Counted from the first letter of the stretch, positions 15,557-24,574 are shown. The stretch is DNA of 64,000 nt from Plantibacter sp050587525 (GCF_050587525.1 NZ_JBOBFT010000007.1:1-64000); one strand, 5' to 3'. Numbers and translations are program-made. Notes: generated from the letters alone by a model not told the origin.

Positions 15557-17200
15557 ATGTCTGACGGCCCACTGATCGTCCAAAGCGACCGCACCGTGTT
15601 GCTCGAGGTCGCGCACGCCCTGGCGGAAGACGCCAGGCACGACCTGTCGGTGTTCGCCGAGCTCGAACGCGCTCCAGAACACATCCACACGTACCGGATC
15701 ACGCGTCTCGGTCTGTGGAACGCGCGTGCCGCCGGCCACGACGCCGACTCGATGATCGAGACCCTCGAGCGCTATTCGAAGTTCTCGATCCCCGCCTCCG
15801 TCACGGTCGACATGCGCGAGACGGTGAACCGGTACGGCCGTCTCGTCATCGAACGGAACGACGAGGGCGAGCTCATCCTCCGTTCGGACGATCGCCCCGT
15901 CCTCACCGAGGTCGCCGGCGCGAAGCGCATCGCCCCGCTCCTCATCGGCCACCCCTCCCCCGACTCGTTCCTCGTGGAGCCCTGGGCGAGAGGGCAGCTC
16001 AAGCAGGAGCTCGTGAAGCTCGGCTGGCCCGCGGAGGACCTCGCCGGGTACACGGCCGGCACCCCGCACCAGATCGACCTCGTGCAGGACGACTGGCAGC
16101 TCCGCGGCTACCAGCAGCAGGCGATCGACAACTTCTTCGCGGGCGGTTCCGGCGTCGTCGTCCTCCCCTGCGGCGCGGGCAAGACCCTCGTGGGCGCCGG
16201 TGCAATGGCGACTGCGAGCACGAACACGCTCATCCTCGTGACCAACACGGTCTCCGCCCGCCAGTGGCGCGACGAACTCCTGAAGCGCACGTCCCTCACG
16301 GAAGAGGAGATCGGCGAGTATTCGGGTCAGGTCAAAGAGGTCAAGCCCGTCACGATCGCGACCTATCAGATCCTCACGGCGAAGCGGAAGGGCGAGTACG
16401 CCCACCTCGCGCTCCTCGACGCGATGGACTGGGGTCTCGTCGTGTACGACGAAGTCCATCTCCTCCCGGCTCCCGTGTTCAAGCTCACAGCGGAGCTGCA
16501 GGCGAGGCGTCGCTTGGGCCTCACTGCCACGCTCATCCGTGAGGACGGGCGCGAGGGCGATGTCTTCTCGCTGATCGGCCCGAAGCGCTTCGACGCGCCG
16601 TGGAAGGAGATCGAAGCCCAAGGCTTCATCTCCCCCGCCGCCTGTTTCGAGGTGCGCGTTGACCTGCCGCAGAGCGATCGGCTCACCTACGCGGCTGCGG
16701 CGGACGACGAGCGGTACCGTCTCGCGGCGACCGCTCCGGCGAAGCTCGACGTCGTCAAGAGCCTCGTCGAGCGGCACCGCGGTGAGCGCATCCTCGTGAT
16801 CGGTCAGTACCTCGACCAGATCGAGGAGCTCTCGGCAGCCCTCGGCGCTCCGCAGCTGACCGGCTCGACGCCCATCGACGAACGCGAACGCCTCTATCAG
16901 GCCTTCCGCGAGGGCTCGGAGGAGGTGCTCGTCGTCTCCAAGGTCGCGAACTTCTCCGTCGACCTCCCCGAGGCGACCGTCGCCATCCAGGTGTCCGGTT
17001 CCTTCGGCTCTCGTCAGGAAGAGGCCCAGCGTCTCGGTCGTCTGCTGCGTCCGAAGAAGTCGGGTCTCACCGCGAACTTCTACACGCTCGTCGCCAGAGA
17101 CACGGTCGATCAGGAGTTCGCACAGAACCGCCAGCGGTTCCTCGCGGAACAGGGCTATAGCTACACGATCCTCGACGCGCACGCTCTCGCCGCCGTCTGA
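15557..17200 (+). CDS. XPB/Ssl2-type DNA repair helicase
   Basis: 547 aa, starting at MSDGPLIVQSDRTVLLEVAH with GAGGG upstream. After the N-terminal damage-recognition region come the SF2 motifs: Walker A PCGAGKT (204-210), motif II DEVH (298-301), motif III LTATLIRED, and motif VI RLGRLLRPKK. Bacterial XPB unwinds DNA 3' to 5' and can pair with the nuclease Bax1 in some species; the actinobacterial role is taken to be repair. It lies directly after its usual partner gene. Confidence 0.93.
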   Translation: MSDGPLIVQSDRTVLLEVAHALAEDARHDLSVFAELERAPEHIHTYRITRLGLWNARAAGHDADSMIETLERYSKFSIPASVTVDMRETVNRYGRLVIERNDEGELILRSDDRPVLTEVAGAKRIAPLLIGHPSPDSFLVEPWARGQLKQELVKLGWPAEDLAGYTAGTPHQIDLVQDDWQLRGYQQQAIDNFFAGGSGVVVLPCGAGKTLVGAGAMATASTNTLILVTNTVSARQWRDELLKRTSLTEEEIGEYSGQVKEVKPVTIATYQILTAKRKGEYAHLALLDAMDWGLVVYDEVHLLPAPVFKLTAELQARRRLGLTATLIREDGREGDVFSLIGPKRFDAPWKEIEAQGFISPAACFEVRVDLPQSDRLTYAAAADDERYRLAATAPAKLDVVKSLVERHRGERILVIGQYLDQIEELSAALGAPQLTGSTPIDERERLYQAFREGSEEVLVVSKVANFSVDLPEATVAIQVSGSFGSRQEEAQRLGRLLRPKKSGLTANFYTLVARDTVDQEFAQNRQRFLAEQGYSYTILDAHALAAV

Positions 17201-17262
17201 CGCCCTGATCTTTCGTCCTGGTCGAGAATCCGCAGCACTCTCAGGAAAGTATCAAGCAACTC

Positions 17263-17278
17263 GCAGATACTAGTCTCA
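17263..17278 (+). promoter_or_regulatory. Probable leaderless promoter of the response-regulator gene
   Basis: GATACT ends about 8 nt before the ATG and no Shine-Dalgarno is present, so the transcript probably begins at the start codon. Confidence 0.4.
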
Positions 17279-17967
17279 TGACCGGACCCCGCATCCTCAT
17301 CGTCGACGACGAACCCAACATCCGCGACCTCCTCACCACCAGCCTCCGCTTCGCCGGTTTCGCCGTGCGCGCGGTCGGCAACGGTGCAGCGGCCATCTCC
17401 GCCGTCCTCGAGGAGGAGCCGGACCTCATCATCCTCGACGTCATGCTCCCCGACATGAACGGCTTCGGCGTGACCAAGCGCCTCCGTGGCGCCGGGTACA
17501 CCGCCCCCATCCTGTTCCTCACCGCGAAGGACGACACCGAGGACAAGATCACGGGCCTCACGGTCGGCGGCGACGACTACGTCACCAAGCCGTTCAGCCT
17601 CGACGAGATCGTCGCGCGCATCAAGGCCATCCTCCGCCGCACCATGCAGGCGGACGAGGACGCCGTGATTCGCACCGGCGAGCTCACGATGGACCAGGAC
17701 ACCCACGAGGTCCTCGTCGGCGACACCCCCATCGACCTCAGCCCCACCGAGTTCAAACTGCTGCGCTACCTCATGCTGAACCCGAACCGCGTGCTGTCGA
17801 AGGCCCAGATCCTCGACCACGTGTGGGAGTACGACTTCAACGGCGACGCCGGCATCGTGGAGAGCTACATCTCCTACCTGCGCCGGAAGCTGGACCAGTT
17901 CTCCACGGAGCCGCTCATCCAGACCAAGCGCGGCTTCGGCTACATGCTGAAGGCCGGGAAGGCGTAG
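17278..17967 (+). CDS. OmpR/PhoB-family response regulator
   Basis: 229 aa. The receiver domain (1-118) has the acidic pocket IVDDEPN, phosphoacceptor Asp54 (LIILDVMLPD) and Lys104 (DDYVTKPFS). The winged-helix effector (about 135-227) reads LSPTEFKLLRYLMLNPNRVL and VESYISYLRRKLD. The effector is closest in pattern to the PhoP/TcrA group of actinobacteria, but the stimulus cannot be read from sequence. It is paired with the histidine kinase starting 10 bp downstream. Confidence 0.93.
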   Translation: MTGPRILIVDDEPNIRDLLTTSLRFAGFAVRAVGNGAAAISAVLEEEPDLIILDVMLPDMNGFGVTKRLRGAGYTAPILFLTAKDDTEDKITGLTVGGDDYVTKPFSLDEIVARIKAILRRTMQADEDAVIRTGELTMDQDTHEVLVGDTPIDLSPTEFKLLRYLMLNPNRVLSKAQILDHVWEYDFNGDAGIVESYISYLRRKLDQFSTEPLIQTKRGFGYMLKAGKA

Positions 17968-17977
17968 CCACTCACGC

Positions 17978-19684
17978 ATGACCGATTCCGTGTCCGCCTG
18001 GTGGACGAGTATTTCGCTGCGCACCAAGATCACCGGGGTGACCGTTCTCGTCCTCGCCTTCGGTCTGCTCGTCGCGGGCATGGGGACGACCCCGCTCCTC
18101 AAGGAAGTCCTCACGCAGCAGGCCAATGACCGGCTGTTGTCCGCCGCGAAGGGCCGAGTCATCGGCACCCTCGATTCGAGTGGCAACTTCACCGCTGATT
18201 CGTCGTCCACCGATGTGTTCGTCGCCGTGTACTCCCCCGCCGGGCCCGTGGCGGACCACACCTGGTCCGAGCGCGACCCATCGACGCTGCCCGCATTCCC
18301 GACGACGCTCACCACGCAGGATCTCGCCGTCAACGGTTCGAAGATCTACGACGTGACGAACGCCACCGGGACGATCGTGTACCACGCCATCGCCGTCCCG
18401 TACACGTTGAACATCGGCGAGACCGGGGCCGCGTTCCTGGCGATCTCGATGCAGAACACGGACAACACGATCGCCACGTACCTCACGATCTTCTTCGTGC
18501 TGGGCGTGCTCATCATCATCGTTGGAGCGCTGTTGACCCGATGGTTGGTCACGGGGACGCTCGAACCGCTCAGACGCGTCGAGCGCACCGCAGCGGCATT
18601 CGCCGATGGCGACTTCAGCCAGCGCGTCGCAGGGTCGACCCCGAACACCGAGGTCGGCAGATTGAGCCGATCCCTGAACACCATGCTCGCCCGCATCGAT
18701 CGCGCGTACTCGGACCGCGGGAAGACGATCGAGCAGATGCGCACGTTCGTCGGCGACGCGAGTCACGAGCTCCGCACCCCGCTCGTCTCCGTACGCGGAT
18801 ACGCGGAGCTGTACCGGATGGGAGCCTTGCAGACGCCGGAGGACGTCGCTCAGGCGATGGAGCGTATCGAGAAGGAGGCGATCAGAATGGGCGCGCTCGT
18901 GGAGGACCTTCTCCAGCTCGCGCGCCTCGACGAGACCCGTCCTCTGAACCTCGCTCCGGTCGACCTGCTCCCCATCGCACGCGACGCCGCTCTCGACACG
19001 ACGGCGCAGGCTCCGGGCCGCACGGTCCGGGTCGTTCTCGACGAGCCCCGTCCGGCGATCCTCGAGATCTCGGAGTCGACTCCGACGTCATCGTCGGCAG
19101 TGACTCCGCCCCCTTCATCGGACGACACCGCGACCTCTCAGCAGACCGCGCCGATCTCCTTCGCTGGAGCCGCATTCGCGCGCTTCCGGAAGCGTCCGAA
19201 GTCGCAGCAGCCGGAGACGCCGACAAACGCCCCTCCCGCGGTGACCGCTCCCATCTCGCTCTCCGTGCCTCCCATCGTGCTCGGTGAGGAGAACAAGGTC
19301 CGGCAGGTCGTGACGAACCTCATCGGCAACGCGCTGCGATTCACGCCGGCGGACAGCCCCATCGAGCTCGGCGTGGGTACGGACCTCCAGGCCGGCACCG
19401 CGACGATCTCCGTCATCGACCACGGTGAGGGCATCCCCCCGCAGATCCGCGAGAAGATCTTCCAGCGCTTCTGGCGTGCCGACAGCTCGCGGACTCGCGA
19501 GACGGGCGGCAGCGGTTTGGGGCTCGCGATCGTCTCGTCGATCGTTGCGGCACACGGCGGCCGCGTCGAGGTCACCGAGACTCCCGGTGGCGGCGCGACG
19601 TTCCGGGTCGTCTTCCCTCTGGCCCCGGTGGCGCCGGCAGCCCCCGCTCCTGCGGCTGCTGGAGACGCACCGCGCCTCAGCTGA
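17978..19684 (+). CDS. Sensor histidine kinase with low-complexity insert in the ATPase domain
   Basis: 568 aa. Two membrane spans (about 19-38 and 168-190) frame an extracellular sensor domain. HAMP follows (to about 245), then HisKA with phospho-acceptor His263 (VGDASHELRTPLV), then HATPase with N-box NLIGNALRFTP, G1 DHGEGIP and G2 GGSGLGLAIV. Between residues about 362 and 432, where most homologs continue straight into the N-box, about 70 residues rich in Ser, Thr, Pro and Ala interrupt the early HATPase. The C-terminus is Ala/Pro-rich. It should phosphorylate the regulator encoded just upstream. Confidence 0.93.
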   Translation: MTDSVSAWWTSISLRTKITGVTVLVLAFGLLVAGMGTTPLLKEVLTQQANDRLLSAAKGRVIGTLDSSGNFTADSSSTDVFVAVYSPAGPVADHTWSERDPSTLPAFPTTLTTQDLAVNGSKIYDVTNATGTIVYHAIAVPYTLNIGETGAAFLAISMQNTDNTIATYLTIFFVLGVLIIIVGALLTRWLVTGTLEPLRRVERTAAAFADGDFSQRVAGSTPNTEVGRLSRSLNTMLARIDRAYSDRGKTIEQMRTFVGDASHELRTPLVSVRGYAELYRMGALQTPEDVAQAMERIEKEAIRMGALVEDLLQLARLDETRPLNLAPVDLLPIARDAALDTTAQAPGRTVRVVLDEPRPAILEISESTPTSSSAVTPPPSSDDTATSQQTAPISFAGAAFARFRKRPKSQQPETPTNAPPAVTAPISLSVPPIVLGEENKVRQVVTNLIGNALRFTPADSPIELGVGTDLQAGTATISVIDHGEGIPPQIREKIFQRFWRADSSRTRETGGSGLGLAIVSSIVAAHGGRVEVTETPGGGATFRVVFPLAPVAPAAPAPAAAGDAPRLS

Positions 19685-19734
19685 GCCCCGCGAGACCGCC
19701 TCGTACCTCCTCCACAGCCGATCGTCTCGACCGG

Positions 19735-19743
19735 TTGTCCACA
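19735..19743 (+). other. Single DnaA-box-like sequence
   Basis: TTGTCCACA matches the high-GC actinobacterial DnaA box. Only one full copy is present, so this is not an origin. It immediately precedes the hairpin at 19743-19772. Confidence 0.4.
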
Positions 19744-19772
19744 GATCCCCGATGCCACGGCATTGGGGATCT
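19743..19772 (+). terminator. Hairpin after the histidine-kinase gene
   Basis: AGATCCCC-g-ATGCC with GGCAT-t-GGGGATCT: a 13-bp stem with one mismatch, followed by TGTCGTT. It is probably the end of the two-component operon. Confidence 0.65.
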
Positions 19773-19835
19773 TGTCGTTCCTAGGCTGCTCAACAGGGAT
19801 CACCCGATCCCGCGAATGAACGAACGGATCAGACG

Positions 19836-20126
19836 ATGACGGTGTTTCAGGTGGACAGTGCTGCGGTCGCTTCGGCGAGCACGGCGGCGACGGCGACGAT
19901 CGGTCAGGTGCAAGCAGATCTCGGGCGGCTCAGCGCCCAGCTGAGTGCGCTGCAGAGCGAATGGACGGGTGCTGCATCAGCTGCGTTCCAGGCGAAGGCC
20001 GAACAGTGGCGCACGACCCAACGCGTCGTGGAGGACAACCTGCTCGAGCTCGCCAGGGCCCTCGCAGCAGCGGGTGCCCAGTACGACGAGATCGAGCAGG
20101 CGAACGCCCGCATGTTCGCCGGGTGA
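19836..20126 (+). CDS. WXG100 (ESAT-6-like) protein
   Basis: 96 aa, the family's size. Two helices flank the W-x-G turn (Trp43-Thr-Gly45 in SEWTGAAS). WXG100 proteins are helical hairpin dimers, typically substrates or parts of type VII secretion. No second WXG100 gene and no EssC/EccC ATPase are present, so this looks like an orphan substrate. The start ATG follows a weak ribosome site. Confidence 0.85.
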   Translation: MTVFQVDSAAVASASTAATATIGQVQADLGRLSAQLSALQSEWTGAASAAFQAKAEQWRTTQRVVEDNLLELARALAAAGAQYDEIEQANARMFAG

Positions 20127-20342
20127 GGCGCGGTGGCCGGAAGAGGAGACCGGCCGTGTCGACGCTGACACTGACACTGACACTGACGGAGTCTCGTTGG
20201 GCGACGGTGAACGGCCGTCGACGGTGCTGGGCCCGTCCGCCGCCTCTGTACGAGGCGAGGCCGATCACCAGTTCACGCCCAGCATGGTCGGCCGATCACC
20301 CGAGTCGAACCGATGGACGGGGCCCACCCGAGTATGCGAGTG
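20127..20342. other. Intergenic stretch with a 6-bp tandem repeat
   Basis: Four CTGACA-type units lie at 20165-20188. A plus-strand open frame (GTG at 20157, after AGGAGAC) begins STLTLTLTLTESRWATV and then loses protein character, running into the antisense of the next gene. It may be the remnant of a downstream secretion gene, but nothing firm supports it. Confidence 0.35.
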
Positions 20343-21542
20343 TCAGCCGAGCAGCGAGACAACGGCGCGCTTCGCGTACGCCGCGGCGCGCTCGCTGAGC
20401 TGCTCAGCGGTGCCGTCGTTCTCTTCCGAGCTCGGGTTGCTCGCAGTGACGGACAGCCAGTGTCCAGCGACGGCGACCTGTGCGGTGCAGCTTCGAATGG
20501 GGAGCTCAACGCACTCGACGAACGCGGACTTCGCTCCCAGCCCGTCGATGTCCAGCTCTTCGATCGATGCGTGTGTCTTCATCTTCGCCTCGAACAGACG
20601 CTCGTACGCCCAACGACCTCCAGGAAGGACCGCCATCAGACCCGCAGTGTTGTCACTGTCCGGGTGCGCGAACAGGCATTCGGCCACACCGAAGTCGGCG
20701 ATGGCGACACCACGAGGCCACAAACCCTTGTGTGGGACACTCGAATACCCGAGTTCCACACCGAACAGCGAGCTGAGCTCGGACGCCGGCACGTAGTCCT
20801 CGCAGCTCGCCGGAAGCGAAGCGTCACCTGGGACTGTTCCCTCCCAGTCATATCGCGGAGAGCTGGCGGTCGGCAGGAGGGCTGCTCGGATGGCGTCGAG
20901 GAACGGTGTCGCGGCTTCCACAGCCTCCGCATCGCTCGTCGGCTCGTTGTCGCCCACGCCCTGCATCAGCAGGTACGCCCAGCTGTCGCCGATGAGCACG
21001 TCGATACTGCACACGTTCCGGGTCCGACCATCACCTGCGAAGCAGGTGAGCTCGGGTTCAGCGCCCGACCGTTCCTGCGCCGCATCCCATGCGGAGCGTG
21101 CGCCGGGGAGCACGGTGAGGGCCGCCCACCGCCCCGATCCGTCTGCATCCTGGTTCCATCCGTCGAGAGGAACACCGTTGCTCCACCAGCAGTTCAGGCC
21201 GCCTACCGACGTCGTCGCCCAGGCCTGAGGAGAATCGTCCGCTCGCTGCGTAAACGGTGGAACCGCTGTCGCCGACGAGGAGAGCGCGGAGGCCACGACC
21301 TCTTGCGGCACAAGATTCTCGCAGTCGACGCCGAAGGAATTGACGGGCGCCGTCGGCTCGGCGGCAGCGACAGGGGTCGACGTCGCGCTCTTCGTCGGTG
21401 CCGCCGTCGGCGCCACCTCGGTGGGTGTGCATGCAGTCAGCAGCAGGGAGAGAGCGGCGACAATAGCCGCCGAGCGAATCGTCTTGATGTCTTGCCGCTT
21501 CCTTCTTGCACGTATGGCGAGCGACTGATGCATCGGCGTCAT
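20343..21542 (-). CDS. Lipoprotein with two homologous halves (paralog 2)
   Basis: 399 aa. The start at MTPMHQS overlaps the previous stop by ATGA, with a GAGG nearby. The signal ends in a lipobox (LLTAC, Cys38), so it is a lipid-anchored surface protein. Two halves have a similar plan: Cys-based start (DCENLVPQE; SCEDYVPASELSSLFG), then a WWSN/ECLF segment, then GGRWAYERL or GARSAWDAA. This resembles DUF3558-like actinobacterial lipoproteins. It is paired with a paralog just upstream, from which it probably arose by duplication. No function is known. Confidence 0.75.
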   Translation of the reverse strand: MTPMHQSLAIRARRKRQDIKTIRSAAIVAALSLLLTACTPTEVAPTAAPTKSATSTPVAAAEPTAPVNSFGVDCENLVPQEVVASALSSSATAVPPFTQRADDSPQAWATTSVGGLNCWWSNGVPLDGWNQDADGSGRWAALTVLPGARSAWDAAQERSGAEPELTCFAGDGRTRNVCSIDVLIGDSWAYLLMQGVGDNEPTSDAEAVEAATPFLDAIRAALLPTASSPRYDWEGTVPGDASLPASCEDYVPASELSSLFGVELGYSSVPHKGLWPRGVAIADFGVAECLFAHPDSDNTAGLMAVLPGGRWAYERLFEAKMKTHASIEELDIDGLGAKSAFVECVELPIRSCTAQVAVAGHWLSVTASNPSSEENDGTAEQLSERAAAYAKRAVVSLLG

Positions 21543-22642
21543 CCTCGTGCCGCCATCGCGGCGGCCAGAGCCTGAAGCCTGGTCGCAGCATCGGGCCCAT
21601 CGCTTGCAGTGGTCCCCATGCTGAGCTCGACCCACGTGCCGTGCAGGTTCATGTCGAGTGTCGCGTTGTTCGGCGTCAAGGCCGGACGACGGAGGAACGC
21701 GCTGTCCGCGGGCAGTCCCGGCACCTCGATGATCTCCACGTCGTCGGACGAGGTCGCCGCGCTCCACGACGCCGCGAACGCGCCGCCGGCACCCGGCACC
21801 GTCACGATGCTGCCGCTTCGACCTCCGCCCTCGCGCGCGATGCCGCAGACGAGCCCCTTCGCCGCCTCGACGGATCCGTAGGGGATGTTGGTGCTCCGGT
21901 AGCTGTACCCGACGGTGAAGCTCGCACCTGGAAGCGACAACGAGTCCGCGATCGTCGTCAAGGAGACGAGTCCATCACACGTCGTCGGCCACGCGGACGA
22001 TTCGGCGGGCCAGTCGGGAGCAGCCGCGGGCGCGAACGTGTTGGCAGCGGCGGTCACGGCGTCGAACACGCCCTGAGCGCTCTCGGAGACACCGTTCGCC
22101 GGGTCTCCCGTACCGATGACCTCCGCATCGACCCAGTAGTCGTTGATGACGTCCTCAGAGAAACAGATTCCCCAGTCGCAACCTGTTCGCGCGGGCTCCT
22201 TCGTGGATTCCAGCGCGGCGCTGATGCTCGCCTGGATCGCGCTGGCGTGGGGCACGATCGTCACGGCCACGCCATACCAGGCATCGCCGTCCCCGGAGTT
22301 CGGGTCCTGGTTCCCGTCGGGATTCATCGCTCCCCAAACGCACTCGAGCGAACCCGAGTTGGTGATCGCGGCTTTCCACAGTCCAGCGCGACCGGCTGCT
22401 TCAGGATGCTCGGAGCCGAACACGAGTGGAGTTCCGAAGACGCCGTCCACCGTCTCCTGCGAAAGCAGAGCATCGCAGCTCGTGGGGACAAGCGGCTCCG
22501 GCCAACTCACCGGAGTCGCCGTCGGAGTCACACTCACACTTGGGACGGCCGAGGGCGACCCGGCAGGCGGTCCCCCGGTCGAACAGCCGGTCAGTGTCAC
22601 GACGATTGCGGCGACCAGCGCCAATCCCCCACGCGTTCTCAT
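21539..22642 (-). CDS. Lipoprotein with two homologous halves (paralog 1)
   Basis: 367 aa. The lipobox is LTGC (Cys20). A Ser/Pro/Thr linker precedes two similar halves, each starting near a Cys (TSCDALLSQETVDGVFGTPL; TTCDGLVSLTTIADSLSLPG) and later containing ECVW or VCGI. It matches the plan of the lipoprotein encoded directly downstream and coupled by ATGA. A DUF3558-like lipoprotein is the best description. Such proteins may bind ligands or cell-wall parts, but this is not established. Confidence 0.75.
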   Translation of the reverse strand: MRTRGGLALVAAIVVTLTGCSTGGPPAGSPSAVPSVSVTPTATPVSWPEPLVPTSCDALLSQETVDGVFGTPLVFGSEHPEAAGRAGLWKAAITNSGSLECVWGAMNPDGNQDPNSGDGDAWYGVAVTIVPHASAIQASISAALESTKEPARTGCDWGICFSEDVINDYWVDAEVIGTGDPANGVSESAQGVFDAVTAAANTFAPAAAPDWPAESSAWPTTCDGLVSLTTIADSLSLPGASFTVGYSYRSTNIPYGSVEAAKGLVCGIAREGGGRSGSIVTVPGAGGAFAASWSAATSSDDVEIIEVPGLPADSAFLRRPALTPNNATLDMNLHGTWVELSMGTTASDGPDAATRLQALAAAMAARG

Positions 22643-22805
22643 GACGCAATCCTATGGATGAGTCGTGCGTCCAATTTACCAGTCGCGTAACGGTTCAGAG
22701 ACGATCGGCCTCGCGCATTCCCTCATCGGCATACACCATGAGGGCTACCCCTGATGCGTCTCCGCTACGCGGCCATCAGCCGTATGCGTAGCCCCGCGAA
22801 CAGCG
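22643..22805. other. Intergenic region between lipoprotein and groEL terminators
   Basis: It contains the promoter region of the leftward lipoprotein operon. No gene is seen. Confidence 0.4.
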
Positions 22806-22837
22806 AACGGGCGCCTCCCAGAAGGGAGACGCCCGTT
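22806..22837 (-). terminator. Terminator of groEL
   Basis: AACGGGCG-c-CTCCC, loop aga(a), GGGAG-a-CGCCCGTT: a 13-bp stem with one mismatch, 19 bp past the groEL stop. Confidence 0.8.
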
Positions 22838-22856
22838 GCGTGTGGAACTGGTCGGA

Positions 22857-24476
22857 CTAGAAGTCCATGCCACCGGTGGGGTCGCCGGCCGGAGCCGGGT
22901 TCTTCTCCGGCTTGTCGGCGACGACGGCCTCGGTGGTGAGGAACAGGCCAGCGATCGACGCTGCGTTGAGCAGCGCGGAGCGGGTGACCTTCACCGGGTC
23001 GTTGATGCCGGCAGCGAGCATGTCGACGTACTCGCCGGTCGCGGCGTTGAGGCCGTGTCCGACGGGCAGGTTGCGGACCTTGTCTGCAACCACGCCGGGC
23101 TCGAGGCCTGCGTTCAGAGCGATCTGCTTGAGCGGTGCGTCGATGGCGACCTTGACGATGTTCGCGCCGGTTGCCTCGTCGCCCGTGAGCTCGAGCTTCT
23201 CGAACGCGGTCTTGCCAGCCTGGATGAGCGCAACGCCACCACCGGCGACGATGCCCTCTTCGACGGCAGCCTTCGCGTTGCGGACGGCGTCCTCGATGCG
23301 GTGCTTGCGCTCCTTGAGCTCGACCTCCGTAGCGGCGCCGGCCTTGATGACTGCAACACCACCGGCGAGCTTGGCGAGGCGCTCCTGGAGCTTCTCACGG
23401 TCGTAGTCGCTGTCCGTGTTCTCGATCTCCTTGCGGATCTGCGAGACGCGACCGGCGATGGCGTCAGCGTCGCCTGCACCTTCGACGATGGTGGTTTCGT
23501 CCTTGGTGATGACGACCTTGCGTGCACGGCCGAGCAGGTCGAGCGTGACGGTCTCGAGCTTGAGGCCGACCTCCTCGGAGATGACCTGGCCACCGGTGAG
23601 GATGGCGATGTCCTGCAGCTGAGCCTTGCGGCGGTCGCCGAAGCCGGGAGCCTTGACGGCGACCGACTTGAAGATGCCACGGATCTTGTTGACGACGAGG
23701 GTGGCGAGTGCTTCGCCATCGACGTCCTCAGCGATGATGAGGAGCTGCTTGCCGGACTGGATGACCTGGTCGACGATGGGGAGCAGGTCCTTGATCGCCG
23801 AGATCTTCTGGTTGGCGATGAGGATGTAGGGGTCCTCGAAGACGGCTTCCTGGCGGTCGGGGTCGGTCACGAAGTACTGCGACAGGTAACCCTTGTCGAA
23901 GCGCATGCCCTCGGTGAGCTCGAGCTCGGTGCCGAAGGTGTTCGACTCCTCGACGGTGACGACGCCTTCCTTGCCGACCTTGTCGATCGCCTCGGCGATG
24001 ATCTCGCCGATGGTGGTGTCGCCGGCGGAGATGGAAGCGGTCGCTGCGATCTCCTCCTTGGTCTCCACCTCCTTTGCGTTGGCGATGAGCTCGACGGTCA
24101 CTGCTGCGACTGCCTTCTCGATGCCGCGCTTGAGGCTGATGGGGTCTGCGCCGGCTGCGACGTTGCGCAGGCCTTCACGGACGAGTGCCTGAGCCAGGAC
24201 GGTGGCGGTGGTGGTGCCGTCGCCCGCGACGTCGTCGGTCTTCTTGGCGACCTCCTTGACCAGCTCAGCGCCGATCTTCTCGTACGGGTCGTCGAGTTCG
24301 ATCTCCTTGGCGATGGAAACGCCGTCGTTGGTGATCGTGGGGGCGCCCCACTTCTTCTCGAGGACAACGTTGCGACCGCGCGGTCCAAGGGTGACCTTGA
24401 CCGTGTCAGCAAGAATGTTCAGTCCACGCTCGAGGCCGCGTCGGGCCTCCTCGTCGAAAGCGATGATCTTAGCCAT
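22857..24476 (-). CDS. groL: 60-kDa chaperonin GroEL
   Basis: 539 aa, full length. It folds client proteins in an ATP-driven double ring with GroES. ATP-site motifs are present: VTLGPRGRNVVLEKK, NDGVSIAKEIEL, and AGDGTTTATVLAQALV with the catalytic Asp. The C-terminus ends PTGGMDF rather than the Gly-Met repeat of E. coli, typical of the second actinobacterial chaperonin. No groES lies next to it. Two CIRCE-type sites precede the gene, so HrcA repression and heat-shock control are expected. Confidence 0.97.
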   Translation of the reverse strand: MAKIIAFDEEARRGLERGLNILADTVKVTLGPRGRNVVLEKKWGAPTITNDGVSIAKEIELDDPYEKIGAELVKEVAKKTDDVAGDGTTTATVLAQALVREGLRNVAAGADPISLKRGIEKAVAAVTVELIANAKEVETKEEIAATASISAGDTTIGEIIAEAIDKVGKEGVVTVEESNTFGTELELTEGMRFDKGYLSQYFVTDPDRQEAVFEDPYILIANQKISAIKDLLPIVDQVIQSGKQLLIIAEDVDGEALATLVVNKIRGIFKSVAVKAPGFGDRRKAQLQDIAILTGGQVISEEVGLKLETVTLDLLGRARKVVITKDETTIVEGAGDADAIAGRVSQIRKEIENTDSDYDREKLQERLAKLAGGVAVIKAGAATEVELKERKHRIEDAVRNAKAAVEEGIVAGGGVALIQAGKTAFEKLELTGDEATGANIVKVAIDAPLKQIALNAGLEPGVVADKVRNLPVGHGLNAATGEYVDMLAAGINDPVKVTRSALLNAASIAGLFLTTEAVVADKPEKNPAPAGDPTGGMDF

Positions 24477-24513
24477 GTGTGTTTTTCGTCCCTCCCGGAC
24501 GTCATGAACGTTG

Positions 24514-24540
24514 TTAGCACTCAGAGAGATCGAGTGCTAA
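24514..24540 (-). promoter_or_regulatory. CIRCE element (HrcA operator) of groEL
   Basis: TTAGCACTC-N9-GAGTGCTAA, a perfect match to the consensus inverted repeat, 37 bp upstream of the groEL start. HrcA binds CIRCE and represses chaperonin genes until heat stress. Confidence 0.97.
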
Positions 24541-24544
24541 GACG

Positions 24545-24574
24545 ATTCTGGCACTCTGGGTGTGGGAGTGCAAG
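24545..24574 (-). promoter_or_regulatory. groEL promoter overlapping a second, imperfect CIRCE
   Basis: A -35 box TTGCAC (24573-24568) and a -10 box CAGAAT (24550-24545) are 17 bp apart. The same DNA holds CTGGCACTC-N9-GAGTGCAAG, matching 7 of 9 bases in each CIRCE arm with the correct 9-bp spacer (24548-24574). HrcA bound here would cover the polymerase site. Confidence 0.7.

Noticed and set aside
19735..19743. Replication origin
   Set aside because: One DnaA-box match only, no dnaA/dnaN, no AT-rich region.
20157..20398. Plus-strand gene beginning STLTLTLTLT
   Set aside because: No family, codons run into antisense of a lipoprotein; kept only as a possible remnant.
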